Position numbers and translations under genes: made by a program. Below, one piece after another: positions 1 to 10,230 of a stretch of DNA of 64,000 nucleotides. The DNA comes from Ustilago trichophora (lineage: Eukaryota; Basidiomycota; Ustilaginomycetes; Ustilaginales; Ustilaginaceae), in the NCBI GenBank assembly GCA_900323505.1, contig OOIN01000016.1, forward strand, positions 372,001 through 436,000. The letters are read 5' to 3'. Each line of letters opens with the position of its first letter. Within the stretch, counting starts at the first letter, position 1. Under the pieces are notes generated by a model. The model saw only the letters and a program-made list of their open reading frames with translations. It searched no databases and had not been told where the DNA came from.

Positions 1-248
1 TTTCTGGCAGCTTGAGAAATTCGGCTAAGCAGAAAGGGCGACTTCCGAGCGTGAATCATACTCGAAAGTGTGGAGGAATGACCAGCTGATGATGGTCGAA
101 TCATGCGCTCTTGACTCTCTACCACCTCTTCCTTGGACAGATTCACCATCATCAGCTTTGCACTTGGAGAACAAAGGGAAGGATCCCTCGTCAAGCAGGC
201 ACACTTTAAGATTCGCAGTATCCACACCACTGCTCCGAGACATTCGTC

Positions 249-770
249 ATGCCGCCACTCGGACACCCATTACGAGCAAGAGCCATTGGGCTGTACAAAG
301 AAGTATGTGCCACACCCAGTAATCGAGAGCCTGCTTTCGCCGTAATAGTAACCCCTGGTTGGACTATGTAGCCTCTCGCTATCTTTCACTGCACGAACAC
401 GGGGACAAGCTGACGCACACTTCCTCTCAACTGTGATATCGTCTCATCGTGAACTCTCGCAGCTCCACCGGCTAGGTCGAGAATACCCAGACCCAAAATA
501 CAACTTTCTCGGCAAGCTCCGAAGCATGTTTGCCAAAAACGCACATCTCACCGACGAAAAAGAGATCAAGGCCAAACTAGATCTTGCTGAGTTTATCAAG
601 AAGGGTAAGTAAACACCCGGGTGGTGCTGTGCTGTTCGGTTCAGAGGCTGGACGGTAGCTGACACTTGATTTATTATGCTTCTACTCGGATTGCGTCTCG
701 TACAGAGACAGAGACGTTGTACTCGCTCAAGAAGTATAGGACCATGCGCCGGCGCTACGTTCAGGATTAG
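249..770 (+). CDS. LYR-motif protein, ETFRF1/LYRM5-like
   Basis: Three exons join as 249-302, 463-604 and 706-770, giving 86 residues. All donors and acceptors are GT-AG (gtatgt...gcag and gtaagt...acag), and the second intron splits a Glu codon. The N-terminus carries GLYKE directly followed by LHRLGREYPDP, which is the LYR/LYK motif plus the Gly-Arg-Glu-Tyr-Pro signature. The C-terminus ETLYSLKKYRTMRRRY matches the end of human ETFRF1 (LYRM5). Members of that group are small mitochondrial matrix proteins; ETFRF1 itself binds electron-transfer flavoprotein and modulates its flavin content. The length is normal for the family. The start is the only ATG that leaves an LYR helix in frame. It is the first gene of the window and stands alone, tail to tail with a dehydrogenase gene. 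Family assignment is firm; the exact partner is inferred. Confidence 0.82.
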
Positions 771-1056
771 AGCAGGGATTATGACTCATGCCCAGTCATA
801 GGACTAGGCAGCTCGTTGCCACTATGTATTTGTATCTTTCAATCTTGCATGTTCCCAACACATCTTCTTCTGTATGCGCTTGACAGAGCCTCTCTCGACT
901 GCGATAACAACATCTCACACCGAAGATTACAGGGAAAGGGTATCACAGATTGATCTGCCAACAGCTCACACGCATAGGGATACAGCTTAGCATCAACCTG
1001 AGAAGAATATATCATTTCATGAGCGGTTCCCTATACGATCCAGAGCAATTTCGAAA

Positions 1057-2044
1057 CTACAGACGGGGCTGGAACTGAATGCTCTGACCGCCGTCAACGA
1101 CGATACCGGTACCGGTGCAGTGAGCGCCGGCACGCGAGGCGAAGAACATGGCGACACCGCCAATGTCCTCTGGAGTACCAACACGGCCAGTGGGCTGAAT
1201 GCCTTCGAGAAGGTCACGGTTCTCCTCGAGACCGTAGGCGGTCATACGCGAGGGGAAGACACCGGGGCAGATGGCGTTGACCATGATGAATCGTTCTGCG
1301 AGCGAGTTGGCGAGCACCTTGGTGAGGTGGAGCGAGGCTGCTTTGGATGGTTGGTCTGTCCAGAACAAGAAAAAATATGGAGAAGGAGTAGAGGAAGAAA
1401 GAGGTCAGTACTTATCGCTCAAAAGACAAGGGAGAAAAGGGAAGGTAAGGGGAGTAGAACTTACAAGAGTAGGTGCCGTTTCCAGGAGCAGAAAGACCAC
1501 CCTCGGCAAGAGGGACGATAGCGGCGGTGGAGGCAATGTTGAGAACGGTAGCGTGCTCAGTGTTGCTCTTTCCTTTTTCGAGTAGAGGCAGGAGAGCAAC
1601 GGTGAGATAGAACTGGCTCTTGACGTTGAGGTCAAAGACCTTGTCCCAACCCTTCTGCTCCGGGAAGTCGACCATGGGAGCGCCCCAAGTGAGACCAGAG
1701 TTGTTGACGAGAATGTCGAGTCTGGATTCGGCCTTCTTGACCTGCTCTGCGAGAGCGTCGCAGCCGGCCTTGCTACCGACATCAGCCTGAAGAGCAATGC
1801 AGAGACCCTTCTTGCCCTCCGGATCGCTAGGGGCGAGCTTGGAGAGCTGGGTGGCAACCTTTTCGAGATCGGCGAGCTTTCGACTGGCAATGTAGACCTT
1901 GGCACCGTTGCGAATGTAGGTGGCGGCGATCATCTTGCCGATACCGGTACCACCGCCGGTGACGAGAGCGATCTTGCCATCGAGCGAGAAGAGGCGGTTG
2001 GCGCCGAGCTCGGGCATAACTTCGGGGGCTGCGTCCTTGGGCAT
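1057..2044 (-). CDS. Short-chain dehydrogenase/reductase
   Basis: Two exons on the minus strand, 2044-1465 and 1355-1057, encode 292 residues. This is a classical SDR, an NAD(P)(H)-dependent oxidoreductase with a single Rossmann domain. The cofactor motif TGGGTGIG lies near residues 29-36, NNSG stands in place of the usual NNAG near 116, and the catalytic serine is in NIASTAA. The one intron (1356-1464) splits the codon of the catalytic tyrosine: exon 1 ends with T and exon 2 begins AC, giving Y194-Q-P-S-K198, a correct YxxxK. The C-terminus shows ICPGVFPSRM and VDGGQS, typical of 3-oxoacyl-ACP reductase-like and rhamnolipid RhlG-like fungal SDRs. Substrate is unknown. An upstream in-frame ATG at 2377 was rejected because the extra 111 residues look like leader sequence. 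The gene is divergent from twinfilin. Confidence 0.88.
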
Positions 2045-2715
2045 TTTGATGTCTGTGTAGGGGGTTTGTAGAGATGGATGGTCAATGAGAAGATGGAATG
2101 CGGGGGATGGAAGGGATGGAGAAGTTCGGTAGGAATGTCTAGCAGCCCGGTGGGCACGGAGCACAAGAACCGTATGCCCCACAGAAGAGTTGGACTCGCA
2201 AGCAACACTCAGTGACTGCAGCAGCAGCAGCGTTGGACAAGGTTGGCAGGCTCGCTTTCTCGCTCGGTCTGCATTTTGGATGAGTAGCCGGTGTTGCCTC
2301 GTACGCTGCCCGGCGTGCAGTCTGACCGGGCATGCCGGCAACAAAAGCAGAGAGGCGCGACAGACGTATTTGTCCAAGATGTGAGGGTCCTATGACTAAC
2401 ATTCACAAAAGAAGGGAATTCAATTCGGGCGAGATGGTTGTCAAAAAGTGGAATTTGTCGGCTGCACGGTCCAACTCTACTCCACAAATGCTGTGTTCAG
2501 GGGAAGAACCACACAACACAGCTATTTTGTGACACCCTCTCTGCTGGCCATGATGACAACGACAGCAAACTTGACACTCCGCTGCACACACCTTTGACAC
2601 AAACGATCAGCTGCTGACAGTGTCAGCATTTGCGTTCAACCGCATACTGCAGCTAGTCATCTTTCCTTTTCTACACCATCATCGAATCCTGTTTTTTTTT
2701 TTTTTTTGTTTCAAC
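2045..2715. promoter_or_regulatory. Divergent intergenic region, SDR / twinfilin
   Basis: This gap separates two head-to-head genes, so it must hold both promoters and leaders. A run of thymines at about 2691-2707 lies just before the twinfilin ATG. I see no clear TATA box and no RNA gene. Confidence 0.5.
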
Positions 2716-4708
2716 ATGTCAAACATCCCGATCGCAGACGATCTGGCCAAGACGTTCCAGGAGGCGGACCAGTCGATCCGTGCCATCCTCGTCCAGAACG
2801 ATGGAGGATATCTCAAGCTGGTCGACTCCACTCCTCCATCCAGTGACGATGTGAGCGACAAGGATGACTTTATTCCCATCCTTAGCAAGCTTTTCGCAAA
2901 TGATCCTCAGCGCAGCGGATACGCTCTGTACCGCCTCGACAGCCAATCCGCATCGGGAGAATGGGAATGGCTCTGCTGCTCGTACCAGCCTGACGGTGCC
3001 AAGGTCAAGGAGAAAATGCAGTATGCCATCACACGATCCTCGCTCATGGCTGGCCTCACAGAGCGCAACTTTTTGGAAACCATCTTTGGAGCCACCCCAA
3101 GAGACTTTTTGTGGCCTACCAAGCTGCGTAATAGCCGAAAGCACGATTATCAGAATCCTCAACTCAAGACGGCCGGTCTGGCTGCGTCCGATGCGGCAGG
3201 GACCGGTGTCGGAGGCGCACGAAGGAATTTCGGATCGGTCAGCAAGGCCAACAACTTGAGGTCGGCGGATGACAACGAGACCGGATCCAGCCCAAGCAGC
3301 GCTTCCAACCTCGCTGCTACTTCGGGCGTCTCTGGCGTCAGCAGTGCCGGTAGCGCCACACCAGAGCGCCCTCAGCCTGTCCCTGAAGCAGCACAGCCCA
3401 CGTTGACTTCTCCACCTGCACCCAAGCGATACAACTCGCACGAATTCACCTCTGCTTTCAAGAGCCCATCGCCTCCCGCTTCCGAGGAGCCTGTGGAGCA
3501 AGTTGCGGTCAAGGAGGAGCAGATTGTCAGCGAGGACAAGTCATCAGCGGTATCCGATAACGCCAAGCAGTTCGCTTCGGAAACAAAAGCACCCGAAGAA
3601 CCCACTACACCAGCTATAGCCGCCGGGCAGAAGGACGACCTCTCGCAGCCCACCGTCCCATCCAACTCGACCCTCACAGCAGCTGCGGGTGTTGCTTCGG
3701 CCACAGACGCCAACGAGTCGGAAGCAAAAGTGACATCAGCGGAGCAGGAGCTTGCTGAGACAAAAGCACCTCAGGAGCCACCCACACCTTCAGCCCAATC
3801 TTCGGCACCCCTGTCGCAGCCTACATTGCCAACGTCGCTCGACCAGGCCAGTCTCGACGACAAAGCATCCGAGAAGCCTCAAGAAAAGAGTGCCATCTCA
3901 ATCGGTTCCGGCACCGGTCCATCCAAGAGCGGTCTCACCCAACGCGAGGAGGAGCTGGCCGAGCTGCGCAGGCTGCAAGCCACTGAGCGTGCCAGTAGCG
4001 GAAGCAACGGCAGCAGTGCAGGCAATGGAGCAGGTGGTCCAGCGCTCGGATTCAAATGGGGCGATGGAGTGCAAGAGGCCATCCAAGGGCTTGCTTCCAC
4101 CGCTTCTGGCACTTCAGAGTGGAACCTGGTGGTGCTGGCGATTGATCTGCGTAGCGAGACTGTGGAATTAGAGTCTCCACCTCGGTTTGTCCCTCCAGCA
4201 GATCTGACCTCGACACTGAGCGCCAACGATCCACGCATCGCCTTCTATCGATTGGACAATGTGTCGATGCAGACGTCAGGCGAGAGCGTGGTGGCCATGC
4301 TCTACTGCTGTCCCGCGTCGAGTGGTGTCAAAGCAAGGATGATCTACTCGAGCAATGTGTTGATCATCATGAACCACGTCAAGGGCTTTTCGGGTATGCG
4401 CGTTGTTAAGAAGGTATGTTTTCACCCCGGATCCCCCTCAATTGTTTTCGCTCTGAAGCTGGTTTAGAGACGGTATGCTGACTATACTGCTTCTTGTGAT
4501 GTTTTGACGCGATGTGCAGCTCGAGGCGTCGGACAGGGAAGATCTGACCCACGCCTACGTTTCAGGCGAGATCGAAGAGGTGCTGGCTCAAGAGAGGCAC
4601 AAGTTTGCCGGTACTGGTATTGACAGCGAGGCGCCACAGACTATCACAAAGACCGAAGGTGCTGGTTTCTCGAGGCCTCGCAAGGCTGGTGCTTCGAGCC
4701 GACACTGA
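2716..4708 (+). CDS. Twinfilin-like actin-binding protein (two ADF-H domains)
   Basis: Exons 2716-4413 and 4520-4708, with a gtatgt...gcag intron, encode 628 residues. Residues 1 to about 155 form an ADF-homology domain (start MSNIPIADDL, ending near FLWPTKLRNSRKHDY). A second ADF-H domain spans about 444-600, with KARMIYSSNVLIIM and KKLEASDREDLT around the splice junction. Two ADF-H domains without an SH3 domain define twinfilin, a cytosolic protein that binds ADP-actin monomers and caps filament ends. Between the domains lies a linker of nearly 290 residues rich in Ser, Ala, Pro, Glu and Thr, with repeated KAPEEP/KAPQEP-type stretches. Typical twinfilins are near 350 residues, so the linker accounts for the extra size. 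The start was chosen at the ATG opening the ADF-H domain; the reading frame stays open upstream without a good start. Confidence 0.85.
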
Positions 4709-5137
4709 GCCGTGCGCAGTTGTCATATGTACTGTAAGCTCTTCACAGCCAAAGAGGTAGCTCTGTTAAAGCACGTGTCCTTGCGTGAAGAAGAAGTGGT
4801 TGTGTGTCAAAATGAATGACAGGGTGTACAATATGCACGGAAGAGGAAGAGCGAGACCCTGGGGCTAAATTTTCCCAGAAAGGCTTTTTGTCTGTTTTGG
4901 GCTGAGATGCAATCTGCAAAGTAAATCTGCATCCCAATGCAAGTTTGGCAGAGTCTAGACAGACACAAAGGCGGGGCCACATCAAACAAAATACAGTACA
5001 GTACACTCTCGCTTTTTACTCTTCCGATCGTATCACCATCACTATCAACCGTCCCTACATCCATCAATACCTTTGCTCACATCTAGTGTTCCATCTCTCC
5101 TCGTGTATCTTGGCCGAAAAAGGGCTCAGCAGGCACC
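4709..5137. other. Intergenic, twinfilin 3' end to DUF2985 gene
   Basis: Tandem gap holding the end of the twinfilin transcript and the promoter of the next gene. A short TACAGTACAGTAC run sits near 4992. No further gene is visible. Confidence 0.4.
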
Positions 5138-7234
5138 ATGCCGCATCGACACCACCGCCATAGAACGATGCGGTTGCGCAAACGTCGACCCACAACATCT
5201 ACTCCCACGTCTTTAGACCCCACCTCTGTCCCCTTACAGGCCCTTCGTCCCCGCCAAGGCTCAGCATCCGACTCGGAATCTTCTACTCATAAGCACTCCG
5301 ACGCTGAACCCACCGCTGCTGCTCCTTCTTCAGATGACGCAGAACAGACCCTCGAAGAGCGCCACCGTCAAGCGGAAGATGCGAAAAAGCTGGCCAAGGC
5401 GCGGCTGTTTCTCAACTCCGAGGTGCGACATGCTTCGATCGATGCCAACTCCCTGCAGCCAACTGATCCCGTGATCCCGCCACATGTAGGAAGCGTGACC
5501 AGCGAAACGGGGTCCTATCTCGCCCGGCTTTCGGCTCAGGCTGAGCAAGCGAGTTCTTCCAAGCGCAAGAAGGACCGGAGGGGAGGGCCAGAGGAGGAGG
5601 AGGAGGACAGTGACGATGACTCGATCTATGAAAGGCATCATCACAGGGTCAGGCCTTGCGCGCACGGCATTGTCAGACGGATGGCCGAGAAGCACCAGCG
5701 CAAGGTGGATAAGAGGGAGAGACGTAGACGCATGGAACGATTGCGAAGGATTGCAGCGCTGGATCCACTCAAGGAGGGCGAACGTGAACGTGGCCAAGCA
5801 AAAGAGACTACCTTCATGGCTTTGATCCGAAAGTACGGTAGCATGGCGCAGGAAGATGCTCGTCGTACCAACAGCACCAACGCTTCACCAACTACAGAAG
5901 AAGTTCAGCAGACCACCACCGACACCACCCCCACCTCGGAAACATCTTCCCTCGATGAGCATTCTGCCTACCTCGTAGACACGTTGGATGTTGTCGATCC
6001 AGGCGTATCCGCTGCGGGGCATCTCTCCAACATTGGCAACTCGCTCATCTTCCCCAACATCCCTTCGCTCTACGATAGGCGGCCAGTCATCGACCTTCCC
6101 GCCCAACAAGTCGACCCTGACGCCACCACCACCGAAGCCACACTTCAACTTGAAGAAGGCCGTCTTCCGCCCACTTCTGCTGCCGTCACTGCTCAAGACC
6201 AGGATGATCTGCATCTAGACGCATATGTCCACGAACTGCTCACCAAAAGGCAAAAGTTCAAGCGTGCCATGCAAGGTATTTGGGCATTCCTCAAGACACC
6301 CATTGGCGTCATTGCTGGTATCTATGGATTCTTGGTCGTGTTTGGTGGTGCAGCGCTGGTGCTGTTCCTCATCGGTGCGATTGATGGGGGCAAGAACAAG
6401 GACTTTTGGGTTGAAGTGTTCTCTCAGTTTGAGAACGGTCTGTTCACAATCCCTGGTGTTGGGCTGATCTATTGGAGAGTGAGGGATACGTGGAGGATGG
6501 CATGGATCGCATACTATCAGCATCTGACTTGGCGACTTCGCAAGAAGCAAGGTCTTCCTCGACTCGCAGATAAGAACGACGTCCCGTCCCTTGCTGCTAA
6601 GCTCCACAACAAGAAGAAGAAAGGTGCTTCTCAAACCGACGAAGATGACAACGACGACTCATCCTCTGACGAAGATGAGACGGTCCCCGAGCTGTCGTCG
6701 GAAGCAGTCCTAACCCCGCACCAGGCCCAACACATGCACACGTTGCAAACAGCATTCGCCGAGTCTCAATCCTGGTATCGACCCCACGAGACGTTTACCC
6801 ATCACGCATTCTCCATCAGCTTCGCGCTCTGGATTACGATCTGTAACGATCTCAACTCGCTTTTCCAGTGCCTGTTGTGCGGATACATGTGGGGATATGC
6901 TACGCACTACCACGACCGACCAGCTTGGAGCACGGGAACGTTCATGCCGTGCTCGTTTCTGGCAGGTATCGGTGCGGCGGTGTTGATCTGGAAGGGCGGA
7001 GAGAGGAGTAAGAAGAAGAGAGAGGTGGAGGAGAAGCTGTTGGCTGCTTTTGCCAGGGATGTGGACGCGCAGGTTGAGGCTATGCGAAGGGAGACCAAGC
7101 CCCAAAACATTGGAGAAGGGTTGAGTGAGGTACCGGCGGTGGTGGACGAGGACACTGCTGGACAGGCCGAGAAGGTGCACGGCGAAGATTTGGACTTGTT
7201 GGCCAAGAGAATTGCGCAGGAGAAGGATTCATAG
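5138..7234 (+). CDS. Integral membrane protein, DUF2985 type
   Basis: A single uninterrupted frame of 698 residues starts at an ATG in good context (caccATG). The first 370 residues are hydrophilic and low in complexity: an Arg/His-rich start, an acidic run near 155, and a basic segment rich in RRRRMERL-like sequence. Hydrophobic segments follow near residues 388-414 (GVIAGIYGFLVVFGGAALV), 558-585 and 600-620. Between them are WVEVFSQFENGLFTIPGVG and LIYWRVRDTW, matching the conserved core of the fungal DUF2985 membrane family (asparagine/glutamine-rich loop followed by a WR-R-W motif). An acidic spacer (DEDDNDDSSSDEDE) separates the first and second segments. The function of the family is not known. 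The next ATG, ten codons downstream, is also possible as the start. Confidence 0.72.
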   Translation: MPHRHHRHRTMRLRKRRPTTSTPTSLDPTSVPLQALRPRQGSASDSESSTHKHSDAEPTAAAPSSDDAEQTLEERHRQAEDAKKLAKARLFLNSEVRHASIDANSLQPTDPVIPPHVGSVTSETGSYLARLSAQAEQASSSKRKKDRRGGPEEEEEDSDDDSIYERHHHRVRPCAHGIVRRMAEKHQRKVDKRERRRRMERLRRIAALDPLKEGERERGQAKETTFMALIRKYGSMAQEDARRTNSTNASPTTEEVQQTTTDTTPTSETSSLDEHSAYLVDTLDVVDPGVSAAGHLSNIGNSLIFPNIPSLYDRRPVIDLPAQQVDPDATTTEATLQLEEGRLPPTSAAVTAQDQDDLHLDAYVHELLTKRQKFKRAMQGIWAFLKTPIGVIAGIYGFLVVFGGAALVLFLIGAIDGGKNKDFWVEVFSQFENGLFTIPGVGLIYWRVRDTWRMAWIAYYQHLTWRLRKKQGLPRLADKNDVPSLAAKLHNKKKKGASQTDEDDNDDSSSDEDETVPELSSEAVLTPHQAQHMHTLQTAFAESQSWYRPHETFTHHAFSISFALWITICNDLNSLFQCLLCGYMWGYATHYHDRPAWSTGTFMPCSFLAGIGAAVLIWKGGERSKKKREVEEKLLAAFARDVDAQVEAMRRETKPQNIGEGLSEVPAVVDEDTAGQAEKVHGEDLDLLAKRIAQEKDS

Positions 7235-8329
7235 GCTGCCCTCATTCATAGTTTCTTTAATTAGGACTCTTTTGCTGTCAATCGCTGTCACTTGGATCGT
7301 CTTGGAATAAAAGGAACGGGAAGAAAGTGTTCTCCATCAACAAGAATCAAGCTTTTTGTGTGTGTGGAAGGAGAGAGGAGCATTGATGCATGCGGTAGAT
7401 CTTCTCAAACAGCCACGCGAGCAAGAGGTGTATGAATTTGGTGTTGCGGAGTGTAGAAATCACAACACACATATCCAAACCTGCGCGACTTTGTGAGTTT
7501 CGAGTGGAGATGTTGATTTTCTCTTTTCGCCGTTTGAAATTCACCTCGCTCCCTCTTTGCCTCACCACATCTACCGAAGGCATGAGTCAAAGTGCGGGAC
7601 CGTACGGTTGGGATGATTTCATGTCTCACAGAAAGAAAGGAGGAAAAGGTGATATATCTCAAAAGGCTCCTGAGTGTATAGTATATGGGCGGAGCGGAAA
7701 GTGAGCTGATTTCCACAAAATTGGAAATGTTCTCGAGTCTAGAACGGCACGTAGGACGAGATCAACACAGAAAAGGGAAAAGGAAAGCGAAAGTGATGCA
7801 CGTCGAACAAAAAAAGTCCGACGGCACACAGCTCGGTTGCACAAAGCGTGACAGCCCCTAAAGTAGGACTCATGCACGCGAGCAACACATACTGTACACA
7901 GCAGCACTGATTACCCCTGATCTGGACAACCCCTTCCTCTTACCTTCTTGTCGGTGCTCGTTGGATCCCCCTTTCATGCTTGCCCGGCGAAGCATCTTCT
8001 TGACGTGACACCACCGACGCCGCCATTCCGGGTTTCGATCTTTGATACCCCTTTCTTCCCCTCCGATACCCTTTGTCCTACCTTACCTTTGACTCGAATT
8101 ACGACTTCTTATCACGACCTTCTTACGATCATCAATAGTGGCACTGTTACCATCATATCACAACTTTTCAACGATGCTCTAGCGCCAACACCATCACTAC
8201 CAGCATCAATAGCACAACCGACAGCATCACCGACATCAGCGACCACAACCGACAACCAGCCTTCAAATATCAACGCAAGCACTGTACAACCGAGTTCCAT
8301 CACCCAGCGCAGCATCGAAGTTCACAACC
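7235..8329. other. Intergenic with a long leader
   Basis: About 1.1 kb between two plus-strand genes. The last 300 bases are rich in CAACA/ACCACC-like sequence, as in long 5' leaders of smut genes. Frames up to 182 codons there have no recognisable motif and are not called. Confidence 0.4.
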
Positions 8330-9991
8330 ATGGGCAACATCTCTTCGCGTCAAGCCACCAACCTGATCGACGGCTTTGTCCTCCGTCTAGCCCGAACGAT
8401 CGACTCGATCCTTCGCACGATCAACCGCAAACTATCCACCATATCCTCGTTCTTCTTCTCCCGAGTATTCGGCTACGATGTAGTATTCACCGATGACTCT
8501 GCACCATGTGCACCGCATGGTGGTACCTCTGGCGATCCAGCACAGGGACTAATGTGTCAGGGAAACGTATGCATCGTTCCTGCGTCACGGATCCAGCAGC
8601 GACAGATGGAGAAGAAGCGACGCAGCGAAAGACGCAGGCGAGCCGAGGCTGCCGCACTGGGAGAAGGGCTGTTGAGGAAGCACCATAGAGAAAAAGAGGG
8701 TGGTGGAGGATTATACGCAAAGGTGGGGAGCGTTCCCAGTAGCCCTGTGGTGGAAAAGGATAGGGATAGGCAGAGGATCATGGAGAGCTTAGGGCCTGTA
8801 GCGAGAGCGCCGGCGCCGAGGCCGGTGGAGGAGAGGGAGACTGTGGGGGAAAGAGAGAGGGGAAAGTTGTGGGTGATGGGCAACGTTCAGCCTCGAAATA
8901 CGCCCGTATCGCAGACTCCGGTGCAGCATACTGCTATGGCGGTGGCGGAGAGCATTCCATCTTCACCGGTTGGCGACAAGACGATCGACGAGCGAGTATT
9001 GCAACGAATGCAAGACCAACGAGCATCATCTTCTGCCACTATTGCTGTCAAAACTCGTATTCAGCCTCGCAAATCCTCCAAACCCCCTCCCCTGAATCTG
9101 GCAGCAAAGATCGATCCGGTCGCTGAGAAGGACGAGACCTCTGCAGAAGGCAATTTTGCTGCGGTCCACTTGACCACCAGGAAAGACGGCCCTGCTCCGG
9201 TGAGAGCATTGCACGCACCCACAGCTCTGCGCTTACCTCCAGGAGCGCTGTCCCTCGGTCCATCTCCTTGGGAACCATCTTTCCGCCATCCGTTCACCCC
9301 CGACCACGAACCCGTAATAGCACTCACCAGCAAAGCCAAACAACAACTTCGTCAACAGTACAGACCCAAACTTTCGCTCGATACCCATCTCGAAACCTCG
9401 CCGCTTCCACACGCAGCAGCTGCATTTATCGCCTCGCCTCTCAGCCTTAGTGACGAAGGTGAAGGCGAGGACTCCTACGACTCTACTGCGATTCTCAATC
9501 TGGGTACGGGCATTTCTCGTCCGCCATCGACGGCATCGAACCATCGGGCCAGGACTCCAGGTATGGCGAGGAAGAGCATCGATGCGATTTCGTTGCGCTC
9601 TGTCGATTCGTCGGCACACGGCGGTGCGGATAGAGTGATTGATGTCAAGACGTTGGCGAACAAGGCGGTCAAGGAGGAAAAAGGTAGGAAAGTTTGGAAG
9701 GACGAAGTGAACAAGTTTGCCATGCAGAGGTGCTTGTTGCAACAACAAGCGGGTGCTTGTGAGCCAGGGAGGAGGTTCAGTACGGCAACCTTGGCAGGGG
9801 CCGCGAGCGATAAAGCCCTGACAAGGGTGCGGACGCAGGAGGGGGAGCCCGTAGGGTTGTTGGGTAACAATGCTGGGATCAAGGGCAGGAGAGGATCTAG
9901 CCCTGCGCTCAATTTGGGAATGGGCATGGTTAGTGGGCGATCGACGCCTGTGCTTCGGGCGGAATCGCCGTTGCATGCTGTCATGCGCTAG
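8330..9991 (+). CDS. Hypothetical protein with N-myristoylation motif
   Basis: One exon of 553 residues, start context aaccATGG. The N-terminus MGNISSRQ fits the myristoylation rule (Gly2, Ser at position 6 of the precursor). It is followed by an amphipathic stretch with several basic residues (FVLRLARTIDSILRTINRKL), which suggests attachment to a membrane face. A short Cys-containing segment (CAPHGG, MCQGNVC) and a strongly basic helix (QMEKKRRSERRRRAEAAALG) come next. The rest, from about residue 130, is low in complexity with repeated SSPV and RPPST-like Ser/Pro motifs, as expected for a phosphorylated disordered tail. I do not recognise a catalytic domain. Similar MGN-SR starts occur in uncharacterised basidiomycete proteins; the lipid anchor is inference. 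Confidence 0.65.
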   Translation: MGNISSRQATNLIDGFVLRLARTIDSILRTINRKLSTISSFFFSRVFGYDVVFTDDSAPCAPHGGTSGDPAQGLMCQGNVCIVPASRIQQRQMEKKRRSERRRRAEAAALGEGLLRKHHREKEGGGGLYAKVGSVPSSPVVEKDRDRQRIMESLGPVARAPAPRPVEERETVGERERGKLWVMGNVQPRNTPVSQTPVQHTAMAVAESIPSSPVGDKTIDERVLQRMQDQRASSSATIAVKTRIQPRKSSKPPPLNLAAKIDPVAEKDETSAEGNFAAVHLTTRKDGPAPVRALHAPTALRLPPGALSLGPSPWEPSFRHPFTPDHEPVIALTSKAKQQLRQQYRPKLSLDTHLETSPLPHAAAAFIASPLSLSDEGEGEDSYDSTAILNLGTGISRPPSTASNHRARTPGMARKSIDAISLRSVDSSAHGGADRVIDVKTLANKAVKEEKGRKVWKDEVNKFAMQRCLLQQQAGACEPGRRFSTATLAGAASDKALTRVRTQEGEPVGLLGNNAGIKGRRGSSPALNLGMGMVSGRSTPVLRAESPLHAVMR

Positions 9992-10230
9992 CCGAACCCA
10001 CATCCACCTGTCAACTCCCGGTTGCGACTCATACCCTCCGTCATTGGCGCCATTGTGCGACGCTATACCCACTTAGTCTCACGCCGTTTATAAGTGCCGC
10101 TGAATGTTGGTTGTCAATGGGATTGATTGGAAACTAGACTATGCGTGAGAAAACATGCGTGCGAACAGAACGAAAACTTAGTGCTACAGTGCTATGGAAA
10201 ACCTATCTACAAATCTAGCCTTCTTTACTT

